A stretch of DNA of 64,000 nucleotides from Thalassobius sp. I31.1 (GCF_003031585.1 NZ_PWAA01000001.1:1-64000), one strand, 5' to 3'. Counted from the stretch's first letter, positions 26,064 to 34,869 are shown. Program-made: numbers and translations. Notes: generated by a model from the sequence alone, not told the origin.

Positions 26064-27149
26064 ATGGCCCGTATCCGCGCAGCCGTCGCCCGTGAATTTG
26101 GTGCACCTCTGGTGATTGAAAAGGTCGATCTGCGCGCGCCGATTGCCGGCGAGGTTGAGGTCACGCTGGATGCCTGCGCAATCTGCCATTCCGACATCTC
26201 TTTTATGGATGGTGGCTGGGGTGGTGAATTGCCCGCGATTTATGGCCATGAGGCCGCCGGCACCATCACCGCGATGGGGGCTGGCGTCAAAGGCTATGCA
26301 ATGGGGGATAAGGTTCTGGTGACCCTGATCCGTTCCTGCGGGGATTGTGCGCCTTGTTCATCCGGTGCGCCTGTGGCCTGCAATGGCGACATTTCCATGG
26401 AAGGCCCGATCACCCTGCCCGATGGCACCGCTGTAACCCAGGCTATGGCTTGCGGTGCCTTTGCGGAAAAAGTCGTGGTGCAGCCGCGGCAGCTGGCCAA
26501 ACTGCCGGATGATATGGCGATGGATGTGGCATCATTGCTGGCCTGTGGTGTGATCACCGGTGTCGGGGCTGTGGTGAACTCTGCCGCGCTGCGTCCGGGT
26601 CAAACCGCCGTGGTGATTGGTGCAGGTGGTGTGGGCCTGAACGCCATTCAGGGCGCGCGCATTGCAGGTGCCGCCAAAATTATCGCGATTGACATGGTTC
26701 CGGAGAAGCTGGAAATCGCAAAAGAATTCGGCGCAACGCATGGTGTTCTGGCCTCAGATGGTGAACCATGGAAGGAAGTTGCAAAGATTACGGGTGATGC
26801 AATGGCAGATGCTGTTTTCATCACCGTTGGCGCTATTCCTGCGTATGAGCAGGCGTTGCGTTACATTGGCCCGAAAGGAAAAATGGTCATGGTTGGCATG
26901 CCGCATTCAGGCGCAAAGGCCGACTATGAACCCGTTATTGTTGCCGCGCTGGGGCAACAAATGATCGGCTCGAAGATGGGGGATGTTGTTTTGGCCAGAG
27001 ACATCCCCTGGCTGATCGATCTTTACCAGCAGAACCGCTTGAAACTTGATGAGTTAATTTCCGGGCGCTGGTCGCTTGATGACATCAACGAAGCTATCGC
27101 AAACACGAAATCCGGCGCAGCGCGCCGAAATGTGGTAATATTCAGATGA
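26064..27149 (+). CDS. zinc-dependent alcohol dehydrogenase
   Basis: A 361-residue medium-chain dehydrogenase. Catalytic zinc ligands are in AICHSDIS (Cys41) and YGHEAAG; the structural zinc set SCGDCAPCSSGAPVAC is at about 91-106; the Rossmann motif VVIGAGGVGLNAIQG is at about 184-198. It resembles class III alcohol/formaldehyde dehydrogenases. AAGGAG precedes ATG 26064; an upstream in-frame start is not supported. It overlaps tmpA by four bases, so it is the first gene of the phosphonate operon. Its substrate, perhaps an alcohol from quaternary-amine metabolism, is unknown. Confidence 0.82.
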   Translation: MARIRAAVAREFGAPLVIEKVDLRAPIAGEVEVTLDACAICHSDISFMDGGWGGELPAIYGHEAAGTITAMGAGVKGYAMGDKVLVTLIRSCGDCAPCSSGAPVACNGDISMEGPITLPDGTAVTQAMACGAFAEKVVVQPRQLAKLPDDMAMDVASLLACGVITGVGAVVNSAALRPGQTAVVIGAGGVGLNAIQGARIAGAAKIIAIDMVPEKLEIAKEFGATHGVLASDGEPWKEVAKITGDAMADAVFITVGAIPAYEQALRYIGPKGKMVMVGMPHSGAKADYEPVIVAALGQQMIGSKMGDVVLARDIPWLIDLYQQNRLKLDELISGRWSLDDINEAIANTKSGAARRNVVIFR

Positions 27150-28267
27150 CATACACGACCATGATCAAAGACAATATCCTGCACCTGACCGGTGCGGGCA
27201 AAGAAACACGTTTCCACGCCGTCTGGCTGCGGGACCATCTGCCAGGTGCAGATTACCGCGATCCCGGCAACGGGCAGCGGCTGGTGACACTGGCGAACCT
27301 GCCGGAAGAGATCACCCTGGAAGCCGCAGAGGTAAAAGGCGACACCGCAGAGCTGCGCTTTGCAGGTGATGACACCGCGCATGTTTTCGATATCGCCTGG
27401 CTGCTGGCAAATGCTTATGACAAGCCAGCGGTTTCGGGCATGAACCCGGGCATCACCGCCTGGACGTCTGCCCTGACAGATGTTCCGACAGGTGACATTA
27501 CTGACCTGCAGAACGACAAAGCATCAAAGCTGAAATGGCTGTCGGATGTGGAAACTTACGGTTTCGCCAAAGTCACCGGCATGGAACCTGTGGAAGGCGG
27601 CTTGTTCGATATTGCCGCCCTGTTCGGTTACGTGCGCGAAACCAACTATGGCCGCCACTTTGAGGTGCGCACCGAGGTAAACCCAGTGAACCTTGCTTAC
27701 ACCGGGCTTGGACTGCAGGCGCATACAGACAACCCGTATCGCGATCCTGTGCCTACGCTACAGATCCTGTCCTGCCTTGAAAACTCTGCCGCTGGTGGGG
27801 AAAACATGGTGGTTGACGGGTTCGCCTGTGCGGAACGTCTGCGCGCAGAAGACCCCGAAGGGTTTGACGCCCTTGCCAGCTATTCCATTCGCTTTGAATA
27901 CGCCGGCAGTACTGACGTCTGCCTGCAGTCCCACCGCCCGATGATTGAACTGTCACCGGAAGGCCTGTTTGTGCAGATGCGCATTAACTCGCGTTCTATC
28001 GCTCCGGTGCAGGATGTGCCTTTTGAGGCAATGGAAGTCTGGTATCGCGCCTATCGTCGTCTCTCTGCGATCATTGATGATCCAGCGATGGAAGTGACAT
28101 TCAAACTGTCACCGGGCGAAGCATTCATCGTCGACAACACCCGCGTGCTGCACGCACGTAAGGGCTATTCCGGCGAAGGCAGCCGCTGGTTGCAGGGGTG
28201 CTATGCGGATAAAGACGGCCTGCGGTCCACCCGCGCGGCCATCGCACGTGAGCTGGGAGAAGCCTGA
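27146..28267 (+). CDS. tmpA: TmpA-like 2-oxoglutarate dioxygenase (gamma-butyrobetaine hydroxylase family)
   Basis: A 373-residue Fe(II)/2-oxoglutarate oxygenase. The iron ligands are HTD (His193, Asp195) and the distal His336 in RVLHARKGY; the 2-oxoglutarate arginine is in GEGSRWLQGCY. The N-terminal GBBH-like domain has WLRDHLPGADYRDP, where carnitine-pathway relatives carry zinc cysteines that are absent here. On sequence alone it could be called gamma-butyrobetaine hydroxylase. Its pairing with a PhnZ-like gene makes it a candidate TmpA, which hydroxylates C1 of 2-trimethylaminoethylphosphonate. The stop overlaps the tmpB start by one base. Confidence 0.75.
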   Translation: MTYTTMIKDNILHLTGAGKETRFHAVWLRDHLPGADYRDPGNGQRLVTLANLPEEITLEAAEVKGDTAELRFAGDDTAHVFDIAWLLANAYDKPAVSGMNPGITAWTSALTDVPTGDITDLQNDKASKLKWLSDVETYGFAKVTGMEPVEGGLFDIAALFGYVRETNYGRHFEVRTEVNPVNLAYTGLGLQAHTDNPYRDPVPTLQILSCLENSAAGGENMVVDGFACAERLRAEDPEGFDALASYSIRFEYAGSTDVCLQSHRPMIELSPEGLFVQMRINSRSIAPVQDVPFEAMEVWYRAYRRLSAIIDDPAMEVTFKLSPGEAFIVDNTRVLHARKGYSGEGSRWLQGCYADKDGLRSTRAAIARELGEA

Positions 28268-28857
28268 TGCAACCAGATCCAAGCGAGCTGAACGCAAGCA
28301 ACATCGTGGACTTCATCGGCGGCATTTTTGAACGCTGCGGCGATGAGGAATATCTGGGCGAACCGGTGACCATGGCGCAGCACATGCTGCAGGGCGCGAC
28401 CATCGCTGAACAAAACGGCATGGATGATGAGATTGTCGTCGCAGCCCTGCTGCATGACATCGGCCATTTCACCAGCGAATTCGGCACATTTTCCATGAAT
28501 GACACCGAGGACCGTTTCCATGAGGAAGCGGGTGCAAAGGTGTTGGAACGGTTTTTCCCAAGCGTGATCACCGATTGCGTGCGGTATCACGTGGCGGCAA
28601 AACGCTATCTCTGTGCGACAAAGCCCAGCTATTTTGATCGCCTGTCTGATGCTTCGATCCATTCCCTGAACCTTCAGGGCGGGCCGATGTCGGATGACGA
28701 AGTGACCGCGTTTGAAAAGAACCCAAATCTCGCGAAAATCATCCAGGTCCGTTACCTGGATGAGGCGGGCAAACATCCGGATATGGAAACCCCGGATTAC
28801 GCCCATTTCGCCCCAGCCGTCCAGCGCATTGTTGATGCGCATATGACTGCACAATAA
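28267..28857 (+). CDS. tmpB: TmpB/PhnZ-like HD-domain diiron oxygenase
   Basis: A 196-residue HD-domain protein. The ligand pattern His39, His63-Asp64 (AALLHDIGHF), His87 region (FHEEAGA) and HVAAKRYL fits a mixed-valent diiron site. EYLGEP (Tyr29, Glu32) matches the substrate-gating Tyr/Glu loop of PhnZ. LSDASIHSLNLQGGPM is also shared with PhnZ. These enzymes cleave the C-P bond of 1-hydroxyphosphonates; with TmpA the predicted products are phosphate and glycine betaine. It is often misannotated as a nucleotide phosphohydrolase. It follows tmpA directly. Confidence 0.8.
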   Translation: MQPDPSELNASNIVDFIGGIFERCGDEEYLGEPVTMAQHMLQGATIAEQNGMDDEIVVAALLHDIGHFTSEFGTFSMNDTEDRFHEEAGAKVLERFFPSVITDCVRYHVAAKRYLCATKPSYFDRLSDASIHSLNLQGGPMSDDEVTAFEKNPNLAKIIQVRYLDEAGKHPDMETPDYAHFAPAVQRIVDAHMTAQ

Positions 28858-28873
28858 AAACCGGAGGGTGCCA

Positions 28874-30109
28874 ATGAAACTGAAAGACCTAGAGATTTTC
28901 ACCGTTGGCACCCCGCCCCCTGGCTGGGGTGGCCGCTACTGGATTTTTGTCAAACTGACGACCGATTGTGGGATCGTGGGCTATGGCGAAGTCTATGCTG
29001 CCTCTGTCGGACCTGCCGCGATGGAACATGTCATCCGCGATGTGTTTGAACGACACATGTATGGCGAGAACCCGGAAAATGTGGAAATGATGTTCCGCCG
29101 GGCCTATTCTTCCGGCTTTACGCAACGCCCGGATCTGACGGTCATTGGTGCCTTTTCCGGCCTTGAAATCGCCTGTTGGGATATTCTCGGCAAAGCCCGC
29201 GAACGGCCTGTCTGGGCGATGCTGGGCGGGATGATGAACGAACGCATCCGGTCTTACACCTATCTGTATCCCCTGCCCCATCATAACGTGCACGATTTCT
29301 GCTCCAGCCCCGAAATGGCCGCCGAAACCGCGTCAGAGATGGTGAAACTGGGCTTTACCGCCGTGAAATTCGACCCGGCCGGCCCCTATACATTGCGCGG
29401 TGGTCATATGCCCGCGATGTCCGACATCAGCCAATCCGCCGCCTTCTGCAAAGCCATTCGCGAGGCCGTTGGCGACAAAGCAGATTTGCTGTTTGGCACC
29501 CATGGGCAATTCTCAACCGCCGGTGCGATCAGGCTTGCCAAGGCAATCGAACCCTATGATCCACTCTGGTACGAAGAACCCATCCCGCCGGATAATATCA
29601 ATGAGATGGCGAAGGTTGCGCGAGCGACCTCTATCCCAATCGCCACAGGCGAACGCCTGACAACAAAAGCTGAATTTGCCCCAATCCTGCGCAGTGGTGC
29701 CGCGACGATTTTGCAACCTGCTTTGGGCCGTTCCGGTGGTCTGTGGGAAACCAAGAAGATCGCCGTGCTGGCCGAAGCCTATAACGCGCAAATGGCCCCG
29801 CATCTTTACGCGGGTCCTGTGGAATGGGCCGCAAATATTCATCTCGCCGCGTCGATCCCGAACCTTTTGATGGCAGAAACCATCGGCACGGGTGGCGATT
29901 TCCACATGCCTCTGATCAAACACTCCATTGAGTGGGACAACGGTTACATCATCGCACCACAGGCGCCTGGTCTTGGCATTGAGTTTGATGAAGACCTTGC
30001 CCGGGCGCATCCTTATACGGATACAGGCCTGCACCTGGAAATGCAGGAAGCGCCTTGTAACTATCAGGACGGCAACAACTTTGGTGGCGGTGCGCCGGCC
30101 CGCGAATGA
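28874..30109 (+). CDS. mandelate racemase/muconate lactonising (enolase superfamily) enzyme
   Basis: A 411-residue enolase-superfamily protein with an N-terminal capping domain (GGRYWIFVKLTTDCGIVGYGEVY) and a beta-barrel carrying candidate acid/base and Mg ligands in VKFDPAGPYT, WYEEPIPPDN and ATGERLTTKAEF, then HLYAGPVEWAANIHLAASIPN. The pattern suggests an acid-sugar dehydratase or related enzyme; the substrate is unknown. GGAGG precedes ATG 28874; GTG 28868 would overlap the ribosome-binding site. It starts 16 bases after tmpB and so probably belongs to the same transcript, although no role in phosphonate use is established. Confidence 0.8.
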   Translation: MKLKDLEIFTVGTPPPGWGGRYWIFVKLTTDCGIVGYGEVYAASVGPAAMEHVIRDVFERHMYGENPENVEMMFRRAYSSGFTQRPDLTVIGAFSGLEIACWDILGKARERPVWAMLGGMMNERIRSYTYLYPLPHHNVHDFCSSPEMAAETASEMVKLGFTAVKFDPAGPYTLRGGHMPAMSDISQSAAFCKAIREAVGDKADLLFGTHGQFSTAGAIRLAKAIEPYDPLWYEEPIPPDNINEMAKVARATSIPIATGERLTTKAEFAPILRSGAATILQPALGRSGGLWETKKIAVLAEAYNAQMAPHLYAGPVEWAANIHLAASIPNLLMAETIGTGGDFHMPLIKHSIEWDNGYIIAPQAPGLGIEFDEDLARAHPYTDTGLHLEMQEAPCNYQDGNNFGGGAPARE

Positions 30110-30115
30110 GGGTAT

Positions 30116-30161
30116 GGGGGCGCTGCCCCCGTCCTTTCAGGACTCCCCCGGAGTATTTTTG
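30116..30161 (+). terminator. terminator after the tmp operon
   Basis: GGGGGC-GCT-GCCCCC (30116-30130) is followed by a small TCC/GGA stem, CTCCCCCGGAG and TATTTTT. The same style (G-run hairpin, then CCCCCGG and TATTT) appears after hemE at 45464. Confidence 0.6.
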
Positions 30162-30175
30162 GAAAGATGTATGGG

Positions 30176-31480
30176 TTAAACCGCGAGATGTTTCGTGAAG
30201 GCCTGAACCGACGTAGCTGCCTGCAAGGATGCGCTGGTGTCGAGCAGGTTCGAGGCTTTTTCAGAACCGACAAGCACAGAAAGTTTTTCGGATAGCCGGG
30301 TTTTGATCACATCAAGCGGGAGTGGTTCCGCGAGATCAAAGCTGGCTTTGTTTTCGCCACCTGAATGGGTGATTGCGATTTTCGCTGCCGTTTCGGGAAT
30401 GTTTTCATCAAACACCACAGCCACACTGCTGGCCAGTTTCCGGGCATCATCCTGCATACAAAAGCTGTCTTCGAACTGATCCGCGCGCCCGGTATCACGA
30501 CCAAGCAACGCCATTGCCACGGTCATTTTATAGCTGAACTTCGCTTCCAGTCCCGTTTGCGGCGTTTCAATATTGCACACCCGGGCCCAACGGGGATTTG
30601 TCCGGATGGTGATGCCCGTGATCTGATCTGCGGGCAGATTTTCTGTAGCGATTTTCAGAGCCTCAAGCGCGGCGTGGGTGCCATGACAACAGGCGTGGAA
30701 CTTATGTGATACGGTTTCTGTCACCCAGGTCTCTCCCAACCCGTTCAATGCCGGGATATCACTTGCGCCTGCATGCGTATCGCCGAACCCCTGCAGACAC
30801 TCCAGCCCATCTGGTCGCGAGATGAAACCACGAGAAATCAATAGCGCGACTTCTACCGCATTGGCGGCTGCAAGCCCCGCATTATAGGGTTTCCCCATTG
30901 TGCCAAACTGGCTTTTCAATCCGCTGGCCCGGGTGGCGCAAAGACCCAGCGCGTGCTGCGTTTCGTCTGCTGTCAACCCAAGCAAGCGGGCACAGGCAAG
31001 GGTTGCGCCAAAACTGCCCGCAGTCGCAGTCTGATGGAACCCGGTTTCATAATGGTCACGCCCAAGCCATGCGCCAATGCGGGCACTGGTTTCGAAGCCG
31101 ATCAGGGCGGTTTCCAGAAATTGCGCGCCCGTGGCGTTGATCTGTTGCGCCAGTGCCAGACAGGCCGGGAAGATCACCACAGACGGATGTCCGATATGCA
31201 GAAAATGCGTGTCGTCGAAATCAAGCGCATGTGACGTCGCGCCATTCACCAGCGCCGCCGCGCGGGCGGGTGCAACGCCGCCCCCAAACAGTACAGATGC
31301 GCCCGCGCCCGCTTCAGCCAGAACCATATCGCGGGTGATCTGCGCAACGGGTTCCTCCGCGCCAGCCAGGCCACAGGCTGCCCAATCCGCCAGCGAAAGA
31401 CGTATGATTTCACGGGCGCGTTCCGAGGGCGAAATCACGCCTGTTGCAAACGCTGCCAATACCCTGCTGATGTCGCTCAT
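30176..31480 (-). CDS. MmgE/PrpD family protein
   Basis: A 434-residue protein of the MmgE/PrpD fold, which includes 2-methylcitrate dehydratase and cis-aconitate decarboxylase. The typical segments are DFDDTHFLHIGHPSVVIFPA at about 87-106, HQTATAGSFGATLAC and KFHACCHGTHAALEAL. No prpC or prpB lies nearby, so methylcitrate metabolism is not implied. It converges on the enolase-superfamily gene and diverges from tpa. The exact reaction is unknown. Confidence 0.8.
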   Translation of the reverse strand: MSDISRVLAAFATGVISPSERAREIIRLSLADWAACGLAGAEEPVAQITRDMVLAEAGAGASVLFGGGVAPARAAALVNGATSHALDFDDTHFLHIGHPSVVIFPACLALAQQINATGAQFLETALIGFETSARIGAWLGRDHYETGFHQTATAGSFGATLACARLLGLTADETQHALGLCATRASGLKSQFGTMGKPYNAGLAAANAVEVALLISRGFISRPDGLECLQGFGDTHAGASDIPALNGLGETWVTETVSHKFHACCHGTHAALEALKIATENLPADQITGITIRTNPRWARVCNIETPQTGLEAKFSYKMTVAMALLGRDTGRADQFEDSFCMQDDARKLASSVAVVFDENIPETAAKIAITHSGGENKASFDLAEPLPLDVIKTRLSEKLSVLVGSEKASNLLDTSASLQAATSVQAFTKHLAV

Positions 31481-31572
31481 GATCCATTCCCCGCAATTTT
31501 ATGCCAATATGCCCGCAGCACTGACGCTGCGCAAACAATTTACGCCGCCTTTTCGGAAATGCCTTTGAGAAA

Positions 31573-31604
31573 CTGGCCTTAAATTGAGTTTCGTCTGGCC
31601 CTAA
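31573..31604. promoter_or_regulatory. probable TauR operator upstream of tpa
   Basis: Two direct repeats, CTGGCCTTAA (31573-31582) and CTGGCCCTAA (31595-31604), lie 22 bp apart start to start. They flank a GAGTTTC segment and lie about 105-135 bp before the tpa start. They match the CTGGACYTAA repeat reported, as I recall, for TauR of Rhodobacter capsulatus. The same arrangement is present before xsc. Confidence 0.75.
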
Positions 31605-31709
31605 TTATTCCCCTTCTTTAGGGTCAGACTTCATGCTTAAGATTTGCAGCAATGCAACGCCAAAGATTCGCTCTGCACGCAGAGCCTCAGCCCGCAAGGA
31701 GTTCACCAC

Positions 31710-33080
31710 ATGAATGACCTGTCCGATGTCATCGAAGCCGACCGCGCCCATGTCTGGCACCACCTGACCCAGCACAAACCGCTGGAAACCAATGACCCAC
31801 GCATCATCGTGGAAGGCAAAGGCATCCGTGTCTGGGATCAGTCCGGCCGTGAATTCCTGGACGCCGTGTCCGGCGGTGTCTGGACCGTTAATGTGGGCTA
31901 CGGCCGCACAGCGATTGCGGATGCGGTTCACGCACAACTGGTGAAAATGAACTATTTCGCGCAAAGCGTTGGGTCCATCCCAGGTTCGGAATTCGCGAAA
32001 AAGCTGATCGAAAAGATGCCTGGCATGAGCCGCGTTTATTACGTGAACTCTGGTTCTGAAGCGAACGAAAAAGTATTCAAGATGGTGCGCCAGATCGCGC
32101 ACAAAAAATACGACGGTAAGAAAACCAAGATCCTGTACCGTGACCGCGATTATCACGGCTCTACCCTGGCAACGATGTCTGCCGGTGGCCAGGACGAACG
32201 CGTGATGCAGTTCGGCCCGCTTGCCCCTGATTTCGTACGTGTTCCACACTGCATGGAATACCGCGCACAATGGGATCTGACCGGCGCTGAATACGGCCGC
32301 AAAGCCGCTGACGCGATCGAAGAAGTGATCCTGCGTGAAGGCCCTGAAACCGTTGGCCTGCTCTGCCTTGAGCCTGTGACTGCCGGTGGTGGTGTGATCG
32401 AAGCTCCTGAAGGATATTGGGAGCGCGTTCAGGAAATCTGTAAGAAATATGACGTTCTGCTGCACATCGACGAAGTTGTTTGTGGCATGGGCCGTACCGG
32501 CAAATGGTTCGGCTATCAGCACTACGGCATCAAACCTGATTTCGTCACCATGGCGAAGGGTGTGGCGTCTGGTTACGCGGCGATTGCGATCACTGTGACA
32601 ACGGAAGAAGTCTTTAACCTGTTCAAAGACGATCCATCCGACAAGATGAACTATTTCCGCGATATTTCTACCTTTGGTGGCTGTACTGCCGGCCCCGCTG
32701 CGGCGCTTGCCAACATGCAGATTATTGAGGATGAAAACCTGCTGGAAAACACCACCAAAATGGGTGAGCGCATGCTGGCGAACCTGAACAAGCTGGCTGA
32801 AAAGCACGAAGTCATTGGTGATGTGCGCGGCAAAGGTCTGTTTGTTGGTGCGGAACTGGTGCAAAACCGTGAGACCAAAGAACCTGCGGAAGAAGCCAAA
32901 GTCGGCGCGGTTGTCGCCGCCTGTAACGCCCGTGGCGTGATCATTGGCGCGACCAACCGGTCTGTTCCGGGTTTCAACAACACCCTGTGCTTCAGCCCGG
33001 CGCTGATCGCGACTGCAGATGACATTGATGAAATCTGCAACGCGGTGGACGAAGCCCTGACCGAAGTCTTCGGCGGGTGA
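31710..33080 (+). CDS. tpa: taurine--pyruvate aminotransferase
   Basis: First step of taurine dissimilation: taurine plus pyruvate gives sulfoacetaldehyde plus alanine. The 456-residue class III aminotransferase shows NSGSEANEKVFKMVRQ, DRDYHGST, LHIDEVVCGMGRTGKWF and the PLP lysine in FVTMAKGVASGY at about 283-294. AAGGAG precedes ATG 31710; the 22 extra in-frame codons upstream lack a ribosome-binding site. The assignment over other omega-aminotransferases rests on its place beside tauR, xsc and pta. TauR-like repeats lie upstream. Confidence 0.9.
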   Translation: MNDLSDVIEADRAHVWHHLTQHKPLETNDPRIIVEGKGIRVWDQSGREFLDAVSGGVWTVNVGYGRTAIADAVHAQLVKMNYFAQSVGSIPGSEFAKKLIEKMPGMSRVYYVNSGSEANEKVFKMVRQIAHKKYDGKKTKILYRDRDYHGSTLATMSAGGQDERVMQFGPLAPDFVRVPHCMEYRAQWDLTGAEYGRKAADAIEEVILREGPETVGLLCLEPVTAGGGVIEAPEGYWERVQEICKKYDVLLHIDEVVCGMGRTGKWFGYQHYGIKPDFVTMAKGVASGYAAIAITVTTEEVFNLFKDDPSDKMNYFRDISTFGGCTAGPAAALANMQIIEDENLLENTTKMGERMLANLNKLAEKHEVIGDVRGKGLFVGAELVQNRETKEPAEEAKVGAVVAACNARGVIIGATNRSVPGFNNTLCFSPALIATADDIDEICNAVDEALTEVFGG

Positions 33081-33105
33081 TACGCCCCACAGCGTAAAAC
33101 AACCG

Positions 33106-33135
33106 ACGGCCACGCAGAATTGTGTGGCCGTTTTC
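33106..33135 (+). terminator. terminator after tpa
   Basis: ACGGCCAC (33106-33113) pairs with GTGGCCGT (33124-33131), followed by TTTTC. It separates tpa from tauR, which probably has its own promoter. Confidence 0.65.
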
Positions 33136-33218
33136 ACAGGGGCATCCAGCCTGCGTAATTTGACAGATTGCGCGGTATCTGCCCTTATATCCAGATACAG
33201 ACGGATAGAGCCAGTTCC

Positions 33219-34673
33219 ATGCCCATCTCTGAAGAAACCTTTTTCCTGGACCCGCGTTTTGAAGGCACGCTTCAAAGCCAGATCCAGCAGTTGGTGGCCG
33301 AAGGCATTCTGTCCGGGCGCTTTCAGCCTGGTGAGAAACTGCCGTCTTCCCGTAAACTGGCGAACCACCTGGGCGTCAGCCGGATCACGGTGACGCTGGC
33401 CTATAACGAATTGATCGCGGATGATTACCTGACCAGTGCCGGGCGATCCGGCTATTACGTGTCACATTCCGCCCCGCCCCCGCCGGAAATTCCGCAGAAC
33501 CGCAGCAATGATACCGTCGATTGGGCGCGTGCCATCGGGCAAAGCTATTCCAATGTGCGCCAGGTCGACAAACCTTCGGGCTGGGGCGATTTCCCTTACC
33601 CCTTCGTCTACGGCCAGGCCGACCCGACGCTGTTTGATCAGCAGAACTGGCGGCTTTGTGCATTGCAGGCGCTTGGGAAGAAAGATTTCACCTCGCTGAC
33701 CGGCGATTTTGCTGACCGTGATGATCCGCAACTGGTTGAATTCATCGCCCGCCACACATTGCCCCGACGCGGAATCCTGGCCCGACCTGAGGAAATCCTG
33801 ATCACGGTCGGGGCGCAGAATGCGCTTTGGATCACGGCACAACTTTTGCTGGGGCAGCGCCGGAAAGCCGTGTTTGAAAACCCGTGTTACCCAGGTCTGC
33901 GTGAGGTTCTGGGACAGACCCGTTGCCATCTGTCGCCCGTGGATGTGGATGAGAAAGGCCTTGATCCGGAGAAACTTCCATCGGATCTGGACGTGCTTTT
34001 TGCCACCCCAAGCCACCAGTGCCCGACCACCGCGACCATGCCGATTGAACGCCGCCGTGCGCTTTTGGAAAAGGCGCGTGCCGATGATTTCCTGATCGTG
34101 GAAGACGATTATGAATTTGAGATGTCCTTCCTGACCACTGCCTCTCCTGCCCTGAAGTCACTGGATGAAGACGGACGTGTGATCTATGTCGGATCCTTCT
34201 CAAAATCTCTGTTCCCCGGCCTGCGCCTTGGCTATCTTGTTGGATCCGAAGCCTTTATTCGCGAAGCCCGTGGCTTGCGCGCCACGATCCTGCGCCACCT
34301 GCCCGGCCATATTCAGCGCACGGCGGCCTATTTCCTGTCGCGCGGGCACTATGATGCCCTGGTGCGCCGGATCCGTCTGGCCCTGCATGAACGCCGCGAA
34401 GTGATGGACCGTGCGATCCGTACCCAGGGGCTGGAAATTGCCGGCGCTGCGCAGTTCGGCGGATCATCTTACTGGATGGCGACGCCCCCCGGGGTGAACA
34501 TCGATGAAAAGGTCGAAGCCCTGCGTAAACGAGGTGTGCTGATCGAACCAGGCATGCCGTTCTTTGAAAATGCGGAAGACGGGCGCGGATATTTCCGCCT
34601 GGCTTATTCATCCATCCCAGCCAGCCGCATCAACGACGGCATCCGCATTCTGGCGGAAGAGCTGCGCAGCTGA
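33219..34673 (+). CDS. tauR: MocR-type transcriptional regulator TauR
   Basis: A 484-residue MocR/GntR-family regulator. The N-terminal winged helix-turn-helix contains LVAEGILSGRFQPGEKLPSS and RKLANHLGVSRITVTLAYNE at about 25-65. An aminotransferase-like domain follows, with the PLP-binding lysine in VGSFSKSLFPGLRLGY. TauR activates taurine genes in response to taurine in Rhodobacter. It is encoded between tpa and xsc, both of which have paired CTGGMCYTAA repeats upstream. The ATG at 33219 gives the usual N-terminus; the upstream extension is unlikely. Confidence 0.88.
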   Translation: MPISEETFFLDPRFEGTLQSQIQQLVAEGILSGRFQPGEKLPSSRKLANHLGVSRITVTLAYNELIADDYLTSAGRSGYYVSHSAPPPPEIPQNRSNDTVDWARAIGQSYSNVRQVDKPSGWGDFPYPFVYGQADPTLFDQQNWRLCALQALGKKDFTSLTGDFADRDDPQLVEFIARHTLPRRGILARPEEILITVGAQNALWITAQLLLGQRRKAVFENPCYPGLREVLGQTRCHLSPVDVDEKGLDPEKLPSDLDVLFATPSHQCPTTATMPIERRRALLEKARADDFLIVEDDYEFEMSFLTTASPALKSLDEDGRVIYVGSFSKSLFPGLRLGYLVGSEAFIREARGLRATILRHLPGHIQRTAAYFLSRGHYDALVRRIRLALHERREVMDRAIRTQGLEIAGAAQFGGSSYWMATPPGVNIDEKVEALRKRGVLIEPGMPFFENAEDGRGYFRLAYSSIPASRINDGIRILAEELRS

Positions 34674-34711
34674 ATACCACCGCCACCTTCGGATGAGACC
34701 AGATGTCGAAA

Positions 34712-34743
34712 CTGGACTTAATCCGGAGTTTCACTGGCCCTAA
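34712..34743. promoter_or_regulatory. probable TauR operator upstream of xsc
   Basis: Direct repeats CTGGACTTAA (34712-34721) and CTGGCCCTAA (34734-34743), again 22 bp apart start to start, with GAAA before and GAGTTTC between. They lie about 130-160 bp upstream of xsc. A separate perfect palindrome CCCGTGA-T-TCACGGG follows at 34783-34797. Confidence 0.78.
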
Positions 34744-34869
34744 CGGACAATCCTCAGGGCAAGTATTCATGTAACTGGAAATCCCGTGATTCACGGGAAA
34801 TACACGTGAACCACGCCCGCTCACCCGGCCAGAATACCATAACAGGCCCGAAACACAGGATAAAATCCC

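Noticed and set aside
27146-28267. Annotation as gamma-butyrobetaine dioxygenase (carnitine synthesis)
   Set aside because: No other carnitine gene is nearby, the zinc cysteines are missing, and the next gene is PhnZ-like with the Tyr/Glu gating motif. TmpA is the better hypothesis.
31605-33368. 587-codon open frame on the minus strand opposite tpa
   Set aside because: It lies exactly antisense to tpa, whose aminotransferase motifs are intact. The minus-strand protein has low-complexity His/Arg/Phe-rich sequence with no motifs; it is a codon-bias shadow.
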